From assembly GCF_002846555.1 (NCBI RefSeq), contig NZ_PJMS01000001.1, forward strand, positions 5,418,501 to 5,482,500: DNA of 64,000 nucleotides, written 5' to 3'. The notes beneath the pieces are model-generated. The model saw only the letters and a list, made by a program, of their open reading frames with translations, did no database searches and was not told the DNA's origin. Below are positions 18,392 through 27,828 of the stretch, piece after piece. The translations under genes and the position numbers were made by a program. Each line of letters begins with the position of its first letter. Positions within the stretch are counted from its first letter, which is position 1. Source of the stretch: Aquimarina sp. MAR_2010_214. GTDB taxonomy: Bacteria > Bacteroidota > Bacteroidia > Flavobacteriales > Flavobacteriaceae.

Positions 18392-19240
18392 TTGAATATA
18401 TATATTGTCATACCTGCTCATAATGAAGACCGTTTCATTGCAAAGACTCTCGATTCTTTGGTATTACAAACACTTACTCCTTCTAAAATAGTAGTGGTTA
18501 ATGATAATTCTACAGACAATACAAAAGATATCATAAGTGAATATACAAATGCATATGATTATATATCAATAGTAAATACTCAGGCTACCAAAGATCATAT
18601 GCCCGGTAGTAAAGTGATCAATGCCTTTTATCAAGGTTTCAAAACATTAGACACTAACTATGATATCATTTGTAAATTTGATGCAGACCTTATTTTCCCT
18701 CCAGATTATTTAGCAAAAATCACTCGTCATTTTCAGGACAACGATAAAGCAGGAATGGTAGGTGGATTTTGTTATGTAGAAAAAGACAAAAAATGGGTTC
18801 TAGAAAATTTAACCAACAAAGATCATATTCGAGGTGCATTAAAAGCATACCGCAAAACATGTTTTGAAGATATTAATGGTCTCAAACCTGCAATGGGTTG
18901 GGATACTATAGATGAGTTATTAGCTCAATATTGTAATTGGGAAATACAAACCGATACCTCTTTACATGTCAAGCATCTTAAACCTACCGGAAACACATAC
19001 AATCCTAAAGCAAAATATAAACAAGGAGAAGCCTTTTATCGTATGCGATATGGTTTTTGGATTACACTAATTGCTTCTATAAAATTAGCACTCCTCAAAA
19101 AGCGACCAGGTCTAATCAGTGATTATCTAACTGGGTATTATAAAGCAAAAGTAAAAAAAGAAGCATTCCTTGTTTCTGAAAAAGAAGGTGATTTTATTCG
19201 TAAACTTCGTTGGAAAAAAATGAAAAAAAAGTTTATATAA
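18392..19240 (+). CDS. Family 2 glycosyltransferase
   Basis: A 282-residue GT2 (GT-A fold) enzyme. The N-terminal YIVIPAHNEDRFIAKTLDSL is followed by VVVNDNSTDNT and the metal-binding DxD (D97-A-D99, CKFDADLIFP). The frame has no ATG upstream of this conserved start, so a TTG at 18392 is the likely initiation codon. The acceptor and sugar are unknown; envelope or exopolysaccharide synthesis is most likely. The C-terminal basic, hydrophobic segment (ITLIASIKLALLKKRPG) may contact membrane. Confidence 0.88.
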   Translation: MNIYIVIPAHNEDRFIAKTLDSLVLQTLTPSKIVVVNDNSTDNTKDIISEYTNAYDYISIVNTQATKDHMPGSKVINAFYQGFKTLDTNYDIICKFDADLIFPPDYLAKITRHFQDNDKAGMVGGFCYVEKDKKWVLENLTNKDHIRGALKAYRKTCFEDINGLKPAMGWDTIDELLAQYCNWEIQTDTSLHVKHLKPTGNTYNPKAKYKQGEAFYRMRYGFWITLIASIKLALLKKRPGLISDYLTGYYKAKVKKEAFLVSEKEGDFIRKLRWKKMKKKFI

Positions 19241-19335
19241 CAAACACTCTTAATTAGAAAAACTAGCATCGCTTTAACTTTTATACAATAAATTATTCTT
19301 ACATTGAAACATTAATTTTTTTAAAAAATAACTTC

Positions 19336-20742
19336 ATGAACATCAAACAACTTCTTTTAGCATCAAGTTGCGCATTATTCTTAGCTTCCTGTAATAAAAA
19401 TAGCAACGCAGAAAAAGTAGATTATGTGCTTTTCTCTGGAAAAGTAAGTAATGTCGTAGAAAATGAGATTAGTGTATTCGGAAATGATAATGGCTTCCAA
19501 AAAGCAATCTCAATTAATGAAGATGGGACATTCTCTGATACTTTAAAGATTGAATCTAAAGGCTCTTATGGTTTTATGATTGGTCGCGAAAGGTCATCCT
19601 TGTATTTAGATCATGGAGATCAATTAGAATTAACAATAGATACTAAGCAGTTTGATGAAAGTATAAAATACACAGGTACCGCTGCAGATGCCAACAACTA
19701 TTTGGCAGAAAAAGCTTTAATAGAAGAAAGCCTTTTTGCTGGTGGCCCAGAAGGGTATAAAAAACTCTTCGTTAGTGAGGTCGATGAGTTTAAAAAATTA
19801 GTATCGCAAAATGAACAAGCTAAAAATGATGCGATTAAAAAATATAAAGATTTAGGCCCCGAATTTGCAACTATCCAAACTAAGGATAATCGCTATGAAT
19901 ATTTATCAATGCTAAATAATTATCAATCAACTCATAGTCATTATACAAAAAAAGAAGACTATAAAACTCCAGAAGGTTTTTTGGATGAATTAAAAGATTT
20001 TAATATTGATAATGCCGAAGATTATGAGAAATCTAACGCTTATAGAAGATTAAGCTCTGATGTTTTTTATAGAATTTCTCAAGAAAAAGCTGCCAAAGAC
20101 AGCATTTCTATGGATAAAGCAATGATGGAGAATTTGGCTCAAATAAAAAGTAAAAATATCAAAAATGCTTTTATAAAAAATATAGCATATCAGGTATCTC
20201 CAAGAAATGAGAATGCTGCAGAATTGTATGATATGCTTATGGCAGTCTCAGACGACGACGAATTTAAAAGTGAATTAACTAATAAATTTGAAAAAATAAA
20301 AGTATTGGTTAAAGGCAATCAGTCTCCTGTATTTAATGATTACGAAAATTATAAAGGAGGTACAACTTCATTAAGTGATCTTAAAGGAAAATATGTATAC
20401 ATTGATGTTTGGGCTACCTGGTGTGGACCTTGTAAAGCAGAAATCCCACATCTAAAGAAAATCGAAAAACAATACCACAATAAAAACATCGAATTCGTAA
20501 GTATCTCTATAGATAAAAAACCACAACATGATACTTGGAAAACAATGGTAAAAGAAAAAGAATTAGGTGGAGTTCAATTATTTGCAGATAACGATTGGAG
20601 ATCTCAATTTATTGTAGATTACGGCATTAGAGGAATCCCAAGATTTATATTGATTGATCCCGAAGGTAAGATTGTAAGTGCAAGTGCACCAAGGCCATCT
20701 GACTCAGAACTGATAGAGGTTTTTAATAAACTAAATATCTAA
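19336..20742 (+). CDS. TlpA-like thiol-disulfide oxidoreductase lipoprotein
   Basis: A 468-residue lipoprotein: signal ending in the lipobox LASC (C19), an N-terminal beta-rich DUF4369-like domain (about 28-125), a helical linker, and a C-terminal thioredoxin/AhpC-TSA domain with WATWCGPCK (active cysteines C363 and C366). It ends with GIRGIPRFILIDPEG, containing the cis-Pro typical of thioredoxins. Members act in the periplasm, reducing or exchanging disulfides in exported proteins. It is followed by a strong terminator and appears monocistronic. Confidence 0.92.
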   Translation: MNIKQLLLASSCALFLASCNKNSNAEKVDYVLFSGKVSNVVENEISVFGNDNGFQKAISINEDGTFSDTLKIESKGSYGFMIGRERSSLYLDHGDQLELTIDTKQFDESIKYTGTAADANNYLAEKALIEESLFAGGPEGYKKLFVSEVDEFKKLVSQNEQAKNDAIKKYKDLGPEFATIQTKDNRYEYLSMLNNYQSTHSHYTKKEDYKTPEGFLDELKDFNIDNAEDYEKSNAYRRLSSDVFYRISQEKAAKDSISMDKAMMENLAQIKSKNIKNAFIKNIAYQVSPRNENAAELYDMLMAVSDDDEFKSELTNKFEKIKVLVKGNQSPVFNDYENYKGGTTSLSDLKGKYVYIDVWATWCGPCKAEIPHLKKIEKQYHNKNIEFVSISIDKKPQHDTWKTMVKEKELGGVQLFADNDWRSQFIVDYGIRGIPRFILIDPEGKIVSASAPRPSDSELIEVFNKLNI

Positions 20743-20774
20743 GATTACTTTCTTATTTTTAAAAAATAAAAACA

Positions 20775-20815
20775 TAAATCCGCAAATTCTATTACTATAG
20801 GATTTTGCGGATTTA
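20775..20815 (+). terminator. Terminator after the TlpA-like gene
   Basis: Stem of about 12 bp, TAAATCCGCAAA with TTTGCGGATTTA, across a 17-base loop. It is near-symmetric, so it could work in both directions. Confidence 0.75.
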
Positions 20816-20872
20816 TTATAGATAGATGACCTGTTTTTATAGCTCTTTTGAATAATATCAATTTAAAAACAG

Positions 20873-20886
20873 ACAGACTTGTCTAT
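20873..20886. promoter_or_regulatory. TetR-type operator 1 (TetR promoter)
   Basis: ACAGACTTGTCTAT, 29 bp before the GTG start at 20915. It overlaps the -33 TTG, which is 21 bp before a consensus -7 TAGTTTTG at 20903-20910. A perfect version lies before the SDR gene. Confidence 0.6.
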
Positions 20887-20914
20887 TTTTAAAATTATTT
20901 TGTAGTTTTGTATC

Positions 20915-21478
20915 GTGAAACACTCTTTAGTAAGACAACACATCATAGAAACTGCCTCTGATCTCTTTTACCAAAAAGGATATAATCGCACGGGTATAAA
21001 TGAAATCATAAAAGAAGCAGGTATTGCAAAAGCAACGCTATACAATCATTTTGCTTCAAAAGAAGATATTTGCCTTGCCTATCTTAAGTTTAGAAATGAC
21101 TTATTTACAAAAAACATAAAAACCTTTGTGAGCAACGCCAAAAAGGGAAAAGATCAGCTTTATGCCTTATTTCATTTTCTTGCGGAGTTTTTTGCCGAAA
21201 AAGATTTTAATGGGTGCTGGTGTGTAAATACCGTTGCTGAAATCCCAAGAGAAAACGAAAAAATCAGAAAAGAGATACAAAAACAAAAAGAAGAATTTAT
21301 TGAATTCATAAAAGAACTGGTAGAACAAAACTATAGTCAGAATACAACTTCAGAAAATGAGGCACTAGCCAAAAAGATTTATTTAATATATGAAAGTTCA
21401 ATTTCTGAAAGTAAGTTACATCAAAATCAATGGCCAATAGATACTGGTTTATCTCTTTGTAAAATCATACTGAATTAA
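20915..21478 (+). CDS. TetR/AcrR-family transcriptional regulator
   Basis: A 187-residue repressor with a GTG start. The TetR HTH is at about residues 9-54 (ETASDLFYQKGYNRTG, AGIAKATLYNHFASKE). The rest is the helical ligand-binding domain, with NGCWCVNTVAEI typical of the YxaF/LmrA-like subgroup (TetR_C family). Its promoter and the next gene's promoter hold near-identical ACAGAC-N2-GTCTGT palindromes, so it likely represses itself and the adjacent SDR. The -7 element ends 4 bp before the start, giving an almost leaderless mRNA. Confidence 0.9.
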   Translation: MKHSLVRQHIIETASDLFYQKGYNRTGINEIIKEAGIAKATLYNHFASKEDICLAYLKFRNDLFTKNIKTFVSNAKKGKDQLYALFHFLAEFFAEKDFNGCWCVNTVAEIPRENEKIRKEIQKQKEEFIEFIKELVEQNYSQNTTSENEALAKKIYLIYESSISESKLHQNQWPIDTGLSLCKIILN

Positions 21479-21498
21479 AAAAATTTTATTAATTAAAG

Positions 21499-21512
21499 AC
21501 AGACTTGTCTGT
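21499..21512. promoter_or_regulatory. TetR-type operator 2 (SDR promoter)
   Basis: ACAGACTTGTCTGT has perfect six-base arms around TT, 32 bp before the SDR start. It shares 13 of 14 bases with the site at 20873-20886. Confidence 0.65.
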
Positions 21513-21544
21513 TCAGTTTTATTCATCTTAAAAAAAAACAAAAA

Positions 21545-22291
21545 ATGACAACATTCAAAAACAAGACAGCCTTAGTTATTGGTGGTACTAGCGGAATCGG
21601 TAAAGCTACCGTAAATACTTTAATCGAAGGGGGTGCTACCGTGCATGTAGTAGGGAGAAATATATCCAAAATACCAGATGCAGATAACATGATTAAACAC
21701 CAGGTAGATATCACAGATACAGTCAGTGTAAATGAATTAACCAATACCATTTCTGGATTAGACCGCTTAGATTACCTGGTAAACGCATCAGGAATCTTTG
21801 GACCAAAAGCATTTTTGGATCATACAGTAGCGGATTATGATTCTTACCAAGACCTTAACAGAGGTTTCTTTTTTATTACTCAATCTGCTGCTAAGAAAAT
21901 GAAAGAAAATAATAGTGGATCTATTGTAAATGTCGGTTCGATGTGGGCAAAACAAGCTGTAAAAGCGACTCCTTCTTCCGCTTATTCTATGCAAAAAGCA
22001 GGACTACACACTCTTACTCAACACTTGGCAATGGAGCTCGCAGACCATGGGATTAGAGTAAATGCGGTATCTCCTGCTGTAGTCGAAACTCCAGTTTATG
22101 ATAGTGTTTTTGGAAGTGCAGAAGAAGCTAAAAAAGCATTAGTAGGATTTAATAATTTTCATCCTATAGGAAGAAATGGAACTCCACAAGATATTGCAAA
22201 TAGCATCACCTTTCTATTATCAGATAAAGCTTCCTGGGTAACCGGTGCGATATGGGATACCGATGGAGGTGTAATTGCCGGGCGTAATTAA
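21545..22291 (+). CDS. Short-chain dehydrogenase/reductase under TetR control
   Basis: Classical SDR of 248 residues: cofactor loop GGTSGIGK (residues 13-20), NASG structural motif, active-site S (VNVGSMW), and Y-x3-K in SAYSMQKAG. The end [12 protein letters not shown] is standard. TetR-SDR pairs of this kind usually respond to xenobiotic or quinone-like compounds. The substrate is unknown. A TetR-type palindrome sits in its promoter. Confidence 0.92.
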   Translation: MTTFKNKTALVIGGTSGIGKATVNTLIEGGATVHVVGRNISKIPDADNMIKHQVDITDTVSVNELTNTISGLDRLDYLVNASGIFGPKAFLDHTVADYDSYQDLNRGFFFITQSAAKKMKENNSGSIVNVGSMWAKQAVKATPSSAYSMQKAGLHTLTQHLAMELADHGIRVNAVSPAVVETPVYDSVFGSAEEAKKALVGFNNFHPIGRNGTPQDIANSITFLLSDKASWVTGAIWDTDGGVIAGRN

Positions 22292-22426
22292 CCAAATACA
22301 CAAGACTAGTTCTATATAGTGTTATTACTATTATTCGTCTTATCAAAAAACAAGAATTGTAAATTCATAAAATAACATTCGAGTAAAGTCTCAAAAAAGA
22401 GGCTTTACTCTCCATATTTAACCATA

Positions 22427-23479
22427 ATGAAATCAGAAGTACTTATAATTGGTGCAGGATTAACAGGATTATTACTAGCATATAGATTAAAAAAGCAAGA
22501 TATTTCTTTTAAAGTTATCGAAGCCAGAAGTAGAATTGGAGGTAGAATACATACTGTTCTTACAAACGATGAAACACCAATAGAAATGGGAGCTACCTGG
22601 ATAGGAATCCAGCATCAGGAGTTATTAAAAGTAGTAGAGGAATTAAAACTTCCTGTTTTTGAACAATTCATGAAAGGGAATGCACTATTCGAACCCCTAT
22701 CTACTTCCCCACCTCAACAAATACAATTACCACCTAATCAACAACCAAGTTATCGGATACAAGGAGGAACTATTGCATTACTCAATACTTTGGCTTCACC
22801 TTTGGATAAGAAAGAACTTGTTTTAAATGAAAAAATAACAAGTATTCATTATTCAAAAAATCAATTTGAAATTAATACTGCAAACCACAACTATCACGTA
22901 AATAAAGTAGTGTCTACATTGCCACCTAGGCTTCTGGTAAACACAATACATTTTAATCCTCCTTTACCTAAAAACAGTATTGAAATAGCAAATAATACCC
23001 ATACCTGGATGGGAGATTCTATAAAATTTGGGATTTCTTACAAAAGGCCATTTTGGAAGGAAAACAAATATTCAGGAACTGTATTTAGTAATGTGGGGCC
23101 TATAACAGAACTATATGATCATTCGAATGATAGAAACACCAAATATGCTCTAAAAGGCTTTTTACAAAGTGAAATGCATATGGAGACCGAAAAGAATAGA
23201 AAATCTAAGGTGATACATCAACTCCAAAAACTCTTTGGTAATGATGCCTTAGAATACTCCCAGTATAAGGAAAAAATCTGGAGAAAAGAACCCAATACCT
23301 TTAAGGGTTCTGAACATTTTATCTTTCCTCATCAAAATAATGGCCATCCTGTCTACCAAAAAGTTTTTTTTGACAACAACTTATTTATTGCCGGAGCCGA
23401 AACTGCAATCCAATTTGGAGGATATATGGAAGGTGCGGTTCAAAGTGCACAATCCATATATCAAAAATTAAAAGGATAA
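22427..23479 (+). CDS. Flavin-dependent amine oxidase-family protein
   Basis: A 350-residue FAD enzyme of the amino_oxidase family. N-terminal dinucleotide fold VLIIGAGLTGLLLAYRL (about 4-20), then VIEARSRIGGRIHT, the R-G-G motif binding FAD phosphate, and EMGATWIG. The C-terminal FIAGAETAIQFGGYMEGAVQSA closes the FAD site. It is shorter than typical monoamine oxidases (about 450 residues). It sits 135 bp after the SDR, possibly in the same response unit, and converges with the phosphatase gene with only a 3-bp gap. Confidence 0.9.
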   Translation: MKSEVLIIGAGLTGLLLAYRLKKQDISFKVIEARSRIGGRIHTVLTNDETPIEMGATWIGIQHQELLKVVEELKLPVFEQFMKGNALFEPLSTSPPQQIQLPPNQQPSYRIQGGTIALLNTLASPLDKKELVLNEKITSIHYSKNQFEINTANHNYHVNKVVSTLPPRLLVNTIHFNPPLPKNSIEIANNTHTWMGDSIKFGISYKRPFWKENKYSGTVFSNVGPITELYDHSNDRNTKYALKGFLQSEMHMETEKNRKSKVIHQLQKLFGNDALEYSQYKEKIWRKEPNTFKGSEHFIFPHQNNGHPVYQKVFFDNNLFIAGAETAIQFGGYMEGAVQSAQSIYQKLKG

Positions 23480-23482
23480 CTC

Positions 23483-25123
23483 CTACTCTAACACAAAGGA
23501 TAACACTTTTCCTGTAGCTCCGTTAGGAAAAGTAATTCCTAATAAAGCAGAGATAGTAGACGCAATATCCGGGATATATGTTTCTTGAGTTGTACTTCCT
23601 TTTTGTATTCCTTTCCCAAAAAACAATAAAGGAGCATGAGTATCATAAGCCAGGCCACTCCCATGAGTTGAACCTGTTTTAGAATAAGATATCGTAGCAG
23701 GATCCATCACATATACCACATCACCACTTCTTTTTTGATTATATCCTTTTTGAATCAATGCTGCAATACCTGTAACATATTCACCTGTTTCTAATTGATT
23801 TCTGGTAAACACTTTATCAATTTGATTTTCCTGAAGTATATAATGAGCGAGTGCTTTCTCTAGATTTTCAGCAGATATTGCATTCTTTTTCAATATATTA
23901 TAATTAAAAAACACTTGATTGTTTGATATATTTTCGATCAACCCATCTACTTTAAATTGTGCTTTTACAAATGCTTTAACTTTAGTTGTAAATGCATCTC
24001 TATCAAAGTAACCTGCAGGAATTTTAACAGATTTCAAATATGACGGTACATGTACAGCTCCATGATCAGCTGTAAGGAAAACAGTATATTGCCCCTTACC
24101 TACTTTAGTATCCAGAGTATCAAAAAAACGTTCTAAATCTTTATCTAATCGCAAATATGTATCTTGAATTTCTTTAGAATTTACTCCAAAGTTATGCCCA
24201 ACATAATCTGTACTAGAAAAACTCACCGTGAGAAAATCAGTAGTCTTATCACCTCCCAGTTGTTCTCCTTCGATTGCAGCAATTGCAAAATCGGTAGTTA
24301 AGCTGTTTCCATAAGCCGAAGCTTTAATGATATCATATCCCATATTCTGATCTTTTAACTTTGCTAGATCATAAGGAAACGTAGCTGTTTCTTTACCTTT
24401 AAATCCACCTTCAAACTGATTTTGATCAGGGCCACTTTCTGTATATGTATTGATATCATAAAGAGTATTCCATACTTTTAAGTAAGACTCTGCCTGGTTA
24501 GAAGCATTAAATTTTTTAACCCAATCTGGTAGTTCGTTACGATAATAGGTACTTGTTATCCATTTTCCTTCATCTTTACCTCTAAACCAATATGCACCAT
24601 TAGCAGAATGACCAGCTGGTAGAATAGCACCTCGGTCTTTTATTGCAATACCAATTGTTTTTCCTTTTAATTGTGTATGCAATCTATTTTGATCACTTAT
24701 AGTAGACGTTTTCATGCGATGAGGAGACATTCGTTCCATTTCGCTATTGGATCCTACCGCTTTGACCAACGAATCGCTTGCACAATACACCATTGCTTTA
24801 CCAAATTTATCATACCAATGATTAGAGATAATTCCATGATTTTTTGGCGTAGTCCCTGTATATACAGATGCATGACCAGGCCCTGTATAAGTAGGTACAT
24901 AATTAAAATGATTGTTTTTGCAATTAAAACCTTCATTAATCATACGTTTAAATCCCTTATCACCGAATCGATTATAGAAACGCGTTAAATAATCGTATCG
25001 CATTTGGTCTACAACAATACCAACTACCAGCCTTGGTGAACTATTGATCTGAACAGCTTCCTGTGCTTTACAGGGTATGCTGCACAATACAACTAATAAG
25101 ATTAGAAATATTCTTTTTGTCAT
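23483..25123 (-). CDS. PafA-like secreted alkaline phosphatase
   Basis: A 546-residue member of the alkaline phosphatase superfamily, close to PafA of Elizabethkingia and Flavobacterium. Signal peptide about residues 1-20 (ends PCKAQ). D39 (VVDQMRYDY) and T80 (PTYTGPGHAS) are the metal ligand and nucleophile; TADHGAVHVP and THGSGLAYDTHAP supply further metal ligands. PafA-type enzymes are periplasmic phosphomonoesterases that tolerate phosphate. The short gap to the convergent amine oxidase holds no terminator. Confidence 0.92.
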   Translation of the reverse strand: MTKRIFLILLVVLCSIPCKAQEAVQINSSPRLVVGIVVDQMRYDYLTRFYNRFGDKGFKRMINEGFNCKNNHFNYVPTYTGPGHASVYTGTTPKNHGIISNHWYDKFGKAMVYCASDSLVKAVGSNSEMERMSPHRMKTSTISDQNRLHTQLKGKTIGIAIKDRGAILPAGHSANGAYWFRGKDEGKWITSTYYRNELPDWVKKFNASNQAESYLKVWNTLYDINTYTESGPDQNQFEGGFKGKETATFPYDLAKLKDQNMGYDIIKASAYGNSLTTDFAIAAIEGEQLGGDKTTDFLTVSFSSTDYVGHNFGVNSKEIQDTYLRLDKDLERFFDTLDTKVGKGQYTVFLTADHGAVHVPSYLKSVKIPAGYFDRDAFTTKVKAFVKAQFKVDGLIENISNNQVFFNYNILKKNAISAENLEKALAHYILQENQIDKVFTRNQLETGEYVTGIAALIQKGYNQKRSGDVVYVMDPATISYSKTGSTHGSGLAYDTHAPLLFFGKGIQKGSTTQETYIPDIASTISALLGITFPNGATGKVLSFVLE

Positions 25124-25236
25124 TATATTTTGAGTTTAAATAGCTAAAATACTATTACTACAAATGTAAAACTTTAATAGAAGGTTAAATGCTATGGATA
25201 TTTTTTTTTCTATTTTAGCCTTTCTAATTATAATGC

Positions 25237-25974
25237 ATGTTTTACTTAGACGATATTGGTCGCTATTTTTTAATGTTAAAAGGTGTTTTTAGTCGAATGA
25301 CTAAAGGTTCTGTAATACGGAATCTAATATTTAAAGAGATAGATGATCTAATTATTGGTTCTTTAGGAATAACCATATTTTTAGCCTTTTTTATTGGTGC
25401 TGTTGTAGCTATTCAAACTGCACTTAATCTTACGAATCCTCTAATTCCTAAAAAACTTATTGCTTTTGCATCAAGGCAATCTGTAATACTTGAATTTGCT
25501 CCCACATTTATTTCTGTTATCATGGCAGGTAAAGTAGGCTCTTTTATTACCTCAAGTATTGGTACAATGCGAGTAACCGAGCAAATCGATGCACTAGAGG
25601 TAATGGGTATCAACTCTCTCAATTATTTAGTTTTCCCTAAAATCATTGCCATGCTTACTTATCCTTTTATTATTGCGATAGCAATGTTTGTAGGTATATT
25701 TGGAGGATATGTTGCTGGAGTTTATGGGGGATTTATTTCTAGCTCAGAATTTTTGACAGGACTGCGAGAGGAGTTTATTCCTTATCACCTGATATATGCT
25801 TTTATAAAAACTTTTTTATATTCTTTTCTACTAGCAACCATACCATCATTTCATGGGTATTATATGAAAGGTGGTGCACTAGAAGTTGGTAAAGCAAGTA
25901 CTTCTGCATTTGTATGGACTACGGTTTCTATTGTCATATCTAATTATATTCTCACTCAACTATTATTAAGCTAA
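25237..25974 (+). CDS. MlaE-family ABC transporter permease
   Basis: A 245-residue inner-membrane permease with about five to six TM segments. The family signature lies around EFAPTFISVIMAGKVGSF and TSSIGTMRVTEQIDALEVMG. Mla-type transporters move phospholipids between the inner and outer membrane. It overlaps the next gene by one base (TAATG), so translation is coupled. An MCE-domain substrate-binding gene (MlaD) is not in the immediate neighbourhood here. Confidence 0.93.
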   Translation: MFYLDDIGRYFLMLKGVFSRMTKGSVIRNLIFKEIDDLIIGSLGITIFLAFFIGAVVAIQTALNLTNPLIPKKLIAFASRQSVILEFAPTFISVIMAGKVGSFITSSIGTMRVTEQIDALEVMGINSLNYLVFPKIIAMLTYPFIIAIAMFVGIFGGYVAGVYGGFISSSEFLTGLREEFIPYHLIYAFIKTFLYSFLLATIPSFHGYYMKGGALEVGKASTSAFVWTTVSIVISNYILTQLLLS

Positions 25975-26738
25975 TGATAGAAGTTACCAATTTACATAAA
26001 GGGTTTAACGGAGAAGAAATTCTAAAAGGAATTACTACAACCTTTGATAGAGGCAAAACTAATCTCATCATTGGTACCAGTGGAAGTGGTAAAACTGTAT
26101 TCTTAAAATGCTTACTTGGCCTTTTTACTCCAGAGCAAGGTTCTATTTGCTATGATGGCAGTACTTATTCTGAACTCAATGAAGAAGAACAAAGAGACCT
26201 AAGAGAACAAATGGGAATGGTTTTTCAAGGCAGCGCTCTATTTGATTCTATGACAGTAGAAGAAAATGTAATGTTTCCTCTAATGATGTTTACCAAACAG
26301 AAAAAGGAAGAAATGTTAGAAAGAGTTCATGAGGTTTTAGATCGTGTACATCTTGAAAATGCTGAGAAAAAATTACCTTCAGAAATTAGCGGTGGGATGC
26401 AAAAGCGTGTCGCTATAGCCCGTGCCATAGTAACACGACCAAAATACCTATTCTGTGATGAACCTAATTCTGGACTTGATCCCAGAACGGCTATTGTTAT
26501 AGATAACCTTATTAAAGAAATTACCGAAGAATATAATATCACTACAGTAATTAATACACATGATATGAATTCGGTAATGGAAATTGGAGAAAAAATCGTT
26601 TTTCTTAAAAATGGACACCTGGAATGGGAAGGTGATAAAACCCAAATATTTAAAACCGATAACAAAGCAGTAACCGATTTTGTATACTCTTCTAATTTGT
26701 TTAAAAAAGTTCGAGACGCTCAATTAAAAGGATTATAA
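25974..26738 (+). CDS. MlaF-type ABC transporter ATPase
   Basis: A 254-residue ABC ATPase: Walker A GTSGSGKT (about 36-43), Q-loop MGMVFQGSALFDSM, signature SGGMQKRVAIARA and Walker B YLFCDEPNSGLDP. The partner permease overlaps its start. It energises phospholipid transport with the MlaE protein. It ends 26 bp before the convergent LysE gene. Confidence 0.93.
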   Translation: MIEVTNLHKGFNGEEILKGITTTFDRGKTNLIIGTSGSGKTVFLKCLLGLFTPEQGSICYDGSTYSELNEEEQRDLREQMGMVFQGSALFDSMTVEENVMFPLMMFTKQKKEEMLERVHEVLDRVHLENAEKKLPSEISGGMQKRVAIARAIVTRPKYLFCDEPNSGLDPRTAIVIDNLIKEITEEYNITTVINTHDMNSVMEIGEKIVFLKNGHLEWEGDKTQIFKTDNKAVTDFVYSSNLFKKVRDAQLKGL

Positions 26739-26764
26739 CTATCAGCTTAGACAAAAGCTATCTA

Positions 26765-27394
26765 CTACGTATTAGTTCGCCTTACCATTGATAATAATAC
26801 TCCACTAAAAATCAATAGAGATCCTATGATTTTATTTTGCAAATGAATTTTTTCTTTGTTTTCAAGATATTTTTTTAACCTGGATGCAAATCTAACATAC
26901 ATAAAAAGACTGATTCCATCTATCAACAGATAAGTTATTCCCAGTAATAGTACTTGAGGTGCAAAAGCAAGACTTTCATCAATAAACAACGGAAATAATG
27001 CAGCAAAAAACACAATTGCTTTTGGGTTAGATGCCGACATAAAAAAGCCTTCACTGTATAATTTTAAAAAATCTTTTTCTCTATTCTCTTTTTTGAATTG
27101 CTCGACATTTGGTTTTGAAATAATTTTTGTCACCCCCATATATATCAAATATCCAACACCAATCCATTTTATCAGTCCAAAAATGTCTCCCGAAGAAATA
27201 ACAATAGATGCTAATCCCAGAGAGGACAAAAGTATTTGTATAGCATTTGCAGATAAGTCTCCGAATATCGTTCCAACTGTTTTCTTTGTTCCATAATTCA
27301 TACTATTAGCAGAAGCAAGTAGTACACTTGGTCCTGGAGTCACTGCAATAATGAATACTGTTCCGATAAATGAAATCCATAGTGTTAAATTCAT
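26765..27394 (-). CDS. LysE-family amino-acid exporter
   Basis: A 209-residue protein with six TM segments, typical of LysE/RhtB exporters. The N-terminal TPGPSVLLASANSMNYG is the family signature, and MSASNPKAIVFFAALFP marks the later conserved stretch. The substrate (an amino acid or homoserine lactone) cannot be told. It is separated by 130 bp from the YciI operon. Confidence 0.9.
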   Translation of the reverse strand: MNLTLWISFIGTVFIIAVTPGPSVLLASANSMNYGTKKTVGTIFGDLSANAIQILLSSLGLASIVISSGDIFGLIKWIGVGYLIYMGVTKIISKPNVEQFKKENREKDFLKLYSEGFFMSASNPKAIVFFAALFPLFIDESLAFAPQVLLLGITYLLIDGISLFMYVRFASRLKKYLENKEKIHLQNKIIGSLLIFSGVLLSMVRRTNT

Positions 27395-27524
27395 GTGCTA
27401 ACTTTTATGATATATTTCTTGGTTTATTTTGTTTAAAGCTACTAAATTTTCTACTACTTCTCACATCAACTATTCATATGATACTGTATCCTGAATTTTT
27501 CAATGCTTCTCATCTTTATTCTTT

Positions 27525-27812
27525 TTATTTACAATAACGCCCCAAATCTACTGTACTCATTACCGGTATAAACTCTACCAAGTTATATTCTGCTACTTCT
27601 TTTTGTATTAGCGGATCTTTATCTAAGATTTCATAAACTTCTTCTTCTGAATCACAATTTGCAATTACAACCCCTCTTGTTCTAGGTGATTTGGGCCCTC
27701 CTAATATAAATTTCCCCATCTTGTATTGTTCTGAAATATAATTACGATGGACTTCAGTAAAACGATTAACTTCTTCTATTGGTTTAATAAAATTAAAATT
27801 GACAATAAACAT
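27525..27812 (-). CDS. YciI-family protein
   Basis: A 95-residue alpha/beta protein of the YciI superfamily (dimeric ferredoxin-like fold). HRNYISEQYKMGKFILGGPKS carries the conserved His and GG, and YEILDKDPLI the conserved Asp. Family reactions are mostly unknown. It ends the HxlR-nudC-DinB-YciI unit, 16 bp after the DinB gene. Confidence 0.85.
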   Translation of the reverse strand: MFIVNFNFIKPIEEVNRFTEVHRNYISEQYKMGKFILGGPKSPRTRGVVIANCDSEEEVYEILDKDPLIQKEVAEYNLVEFIPVMSTVDLGRYCK

Positions 27813-27828
27813 AATATACTCTATAATT

